A stretch of 64,000 bases of DNA from Deltaproteobacteria bacterium (GTDB lineage Bacteria; Myxococcota_A; Polyangia; HGW-17), in assembly GCA_016937155.1 (NCBI GenBank), contig JAFGWM010000040.1, forward strand, positions 85,267-149,266. Reading direction: 5' to 3'. Positions 62,696 to 64,000 of this stretch are shown in pieces; the stretch's first letter is position 1, and every line of letters starts with the position of its first letter. The notes beneath the pieces are model-generated. The model was given only the letters and a program-made list of their open reading frames with translations, made no database searches and had not been told where the DNA came from. The position numbers were made by a program, and so were the translations under genes.

Positions 62696-63889
62696 TTAGA
62701 AACGGGTACCCAGAGAAATTCCACCACCACCGGGTGCTATATAAGGGATAAGTGTAACCTTACCGGAATCGCCCTCTCCTAGAGTTCCTTTAGCTTCACT
62801 GCTGGAAGATAGAAATCCCTTATAAAGGAAGTATGTTGATGCGACACCAACTGCGATTCCTGAAAACATTAACACATTGGTCATTGTAGCCATATTTTTA
62901 CCATTATCGCATATATCAACCATATCTCCCTGTGCAACTTTACAGACATCACTCTGGCCATAATATAAATCAGGATTTTTCTTTATTTCTGCATCTTTAT
63001 CATCTTCATAACTCCAAACCTGAAGACCAGTATAGGCACTTGCTGCCAGAAGTACAACAGCTGTTCCTGCAGTACCGTAAAATGCATATTTCCAGTAATT
63101 TGTAGGACTGTCTACAGGTTTTTCATCATCGGGTTTTTTTACCAGATCAGTTGTTTTTGCGGCATCATCTGTTTTTGTCTTGGTGTCATCAGTATTCTTT
63201 ACATCGACAGGAACAGGTATTGCTTTGGATTTAAATTCTACTGTGAAAGTAATTTCAGAACCAGCCCTCACTTTGACAGATTTAACAAGTGTTTTTCCGG
63301 ATTTTGATACCGCTTTAATTTCATGGGTTCCAGGGGTCAACTGGGGAATAATATTTTCTCCTGGCATAGTTTTAAAAACAAACTGTCCGTTAATAAAGAT
63401 TTTTATTCCGCCCTCAGAACTCATTATTTTGACTTTCGCAGGTTTTCCTCCGAAGAATGATGTCCACATGCGTTTTACTTCTGTTTCAAGTTTGGACGAG
63501 GATGCTTTTGGGGATACGGATGCACTGAAATATTTAAGATTACCGTTTGATAAAAAGAACAGGGTAATTTTTGCCTTATTTTTCTGTCTGGCAATTCTAC
63601 CGGTAATAATAAGTTTTACCTTTAATTCTCCCTGGATTTTCTCAAGACATTTTTTATCTTTTTCTTCTTCACAGTGAAGAAGTTTCATTTCTTCCAGTTC
63701 CTTGGGTGGTTGTAAGGAAACTGAGTTTTCAGATGCTGCAAGTTTTCTCAGTATCTGTGTAACCTTTTTTGCTGACTTTTCCAGACCGGTTTCTGCTTCA
63801 AGCCCAAGAACCGATAGGGTTTTCTTCTGGGCGTAAGAATTTGAAACCAACGAAAAAAACATTAAAAAGGTCAATATTGTCCTGTACAT
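62696..63889 (-). CDS. PEGA-domain envelope protein with C-terminal membrane helices
   Basis: A 397-residue exported protein: signal sequence (YRTILTFLMFFSLVSNSYAQ), an N-terminal region (about 22-160) with a Cys pair in HCEEEKDKKCLEK and a beta/alpha mix, a PEGA domain (about 165-230; GGIKIFINGQFVFKTMPGE, LTPGTHEIKAVSKSG), an Asp/Lys/Thr-rich linker (about 235-275), and two membrane helices near 285-305 and 345-365. A Gly-rich C-terminus ends GTRF. This build is common in Myxococcota. The frame continues to 63952, but ATG at 63889 has AGGAG seven bases upstream. Function unknown, probably cell-surface scaffold. Confidence 0.8.
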   Translation of the reverse strand: MYRTILTFLMFFSLVSNSYAQKKTLSVLGLEAETGLEKSAKKVTQILRKLAASENSVSLQPPKELEEMKLLHCEEEKDKKCLEKIQGELKVKLIITGRIARQKNKAKITLFFLSNGNLKYFSASVSPKASSSKLETEVKRMWTSFFGGKPAKVKIMSSEGGIKIFINGQFVFKTMPGENIIPQLTPGTHEIKAVSKSGKTLVKSVKVRAGSEITFTVEFKSKAIPVPVDVKNTDDTKTKTDDAAKTTDLVKKPDDEKPVDSPTNYWKYAFYGTAGTAVVLLAASAYTGLQVWSYEDDKDAEIKKNPDLYYGQSDVCKVAQGDMVDICDNGKNMATMTNVLMFSGIAVGVASTYFLYKGFLSSSSEAKGTLGEGDSGKVTLIPYIAPGGGGISLGTRF

Positions 63890-64000
63890 GTGCTTCTCCT
63901 GCAAATTTCCTGAATAAAACACAACCAAAAAGTAAATCCTGACCATGATCAACTATTCAGGAAGGATCAGTTCCCGTCATTAACTAACTAAATATACACA

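Noticed and set aside
1..64000. tRNA or rRNA genes and mobile elements
   Set aside because: I looked in all gaps above about 80 bases and saw no cloverleaf-like GC-rich segment, no rRNA signatures and no transposase or integrase frame; a tRNA scan would be decisive.

Overview
The window is AT-rich, densely packed bacterial chromosome with no rRNA, tRNA, CRISPR array, transposase, integrase or phage gene that I can see. Several proteins point to a Myxococcota-like (former deltaproteobacterial) lineage: a Ser/Thr kinase whose N-lobe has the wording typical of that group, a pseudo-receiver plus coiled-coil protein resembling Myxococcus FrzS/AglZ, a CarD regulator and a PEGA-domain envelope protein. 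A spirochaete/chlamydia-style V-type ATPase and a giant acyl-CoA dehydratase activase suggest an anaerobic or fermentative life. The lineage call is inference; no marker gene such as 16S is present.

Layout. 1-4365 (minus): V-type ATPase genes E, DUF2764, A and B, the last cut by the window edge. 4613-7964 (minus): HicB-like protein, SctJ/YscJ-like ring lipoprotein and rhomboid protease. 8309-15688 (plus): a ten-gene run with EF-P, its lysyl-modifying ligase EpmA, a metallo-beta-lactamase-fold protein, three CDP-alcohol phosphatidyltransferases, a small membrane protein, an RlpA-like lipoprotein, a double-length ThyX and a DUF4911 protein. 15744-17736 (minus): sigma-54 response regulator and a lipoprotein. 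17749-23826 (plus): MiaB, a PAP2 membrane protein, CarD, a small membrane protein, an orphan DNA methyltransferase and a degenerate sulfatase-like membrane protein. 23820-30437: PrxQ, the Ser/Thr kinase with an aromatic-repeat tail, a 38-residue Cys-rich protein, an ABC exporter and a P-loop/TPR protein. 30515-34947 (plus): a small membrane protein, the FrzS/AglZ-like coiled-coil protein and a dNTPase. 34944-42275 (minus): all seven shikimate-pathway activities in six genes, ending in a chorismate synthase-chorismate mutase fusion and headed by a U32-family protein. 42498-48622 (plus): a hypothetical, the 1436-codon dehydratase activase and an S1-domain protein. 48895-55404: lipoproteins, a polyferredoxin-like membrane protein, a cupin, SpoIID and GuaA. 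55406-59168 (plus): MMPL transporter and an unknown. 59175-63889 (minus): PEGA protein, metallophosphoesterase, zinc-ribbon membrane protein, Asd and aspartokinase.

How genes work together. EF-P and EpmA form a substrate-enzyme pair. The aro operon converts PEP and erythrose-4-phosphate to prephenate, the co-substrate known for U32-family RNA hydroxylases such as TrhP and RlhA, and a U32 protein leads the operon. Asd and LysC give the first two steps of aspartate-family amino acid synthesis. The three CDP-alcohol transferases probably build polar-lipid head groups or a soluble phosphodiester solute.

Most striking are the 26 uninterrupted 11-residue repeats in the FrzS/AglZ-like protein, the aro-U32 operon with its AroC-mutase fusion, the ThyX whose two halves keep different catalytic motifs, the Tyr/Gly-rich kinase tail, and two apparent pseudoenzymes (sulfatase-like and trypsin-like). 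Genes are so tightly packed that six convergent pairs overlap or nearly touch, and non-ATG starts (TTG, GTG) are frequent.
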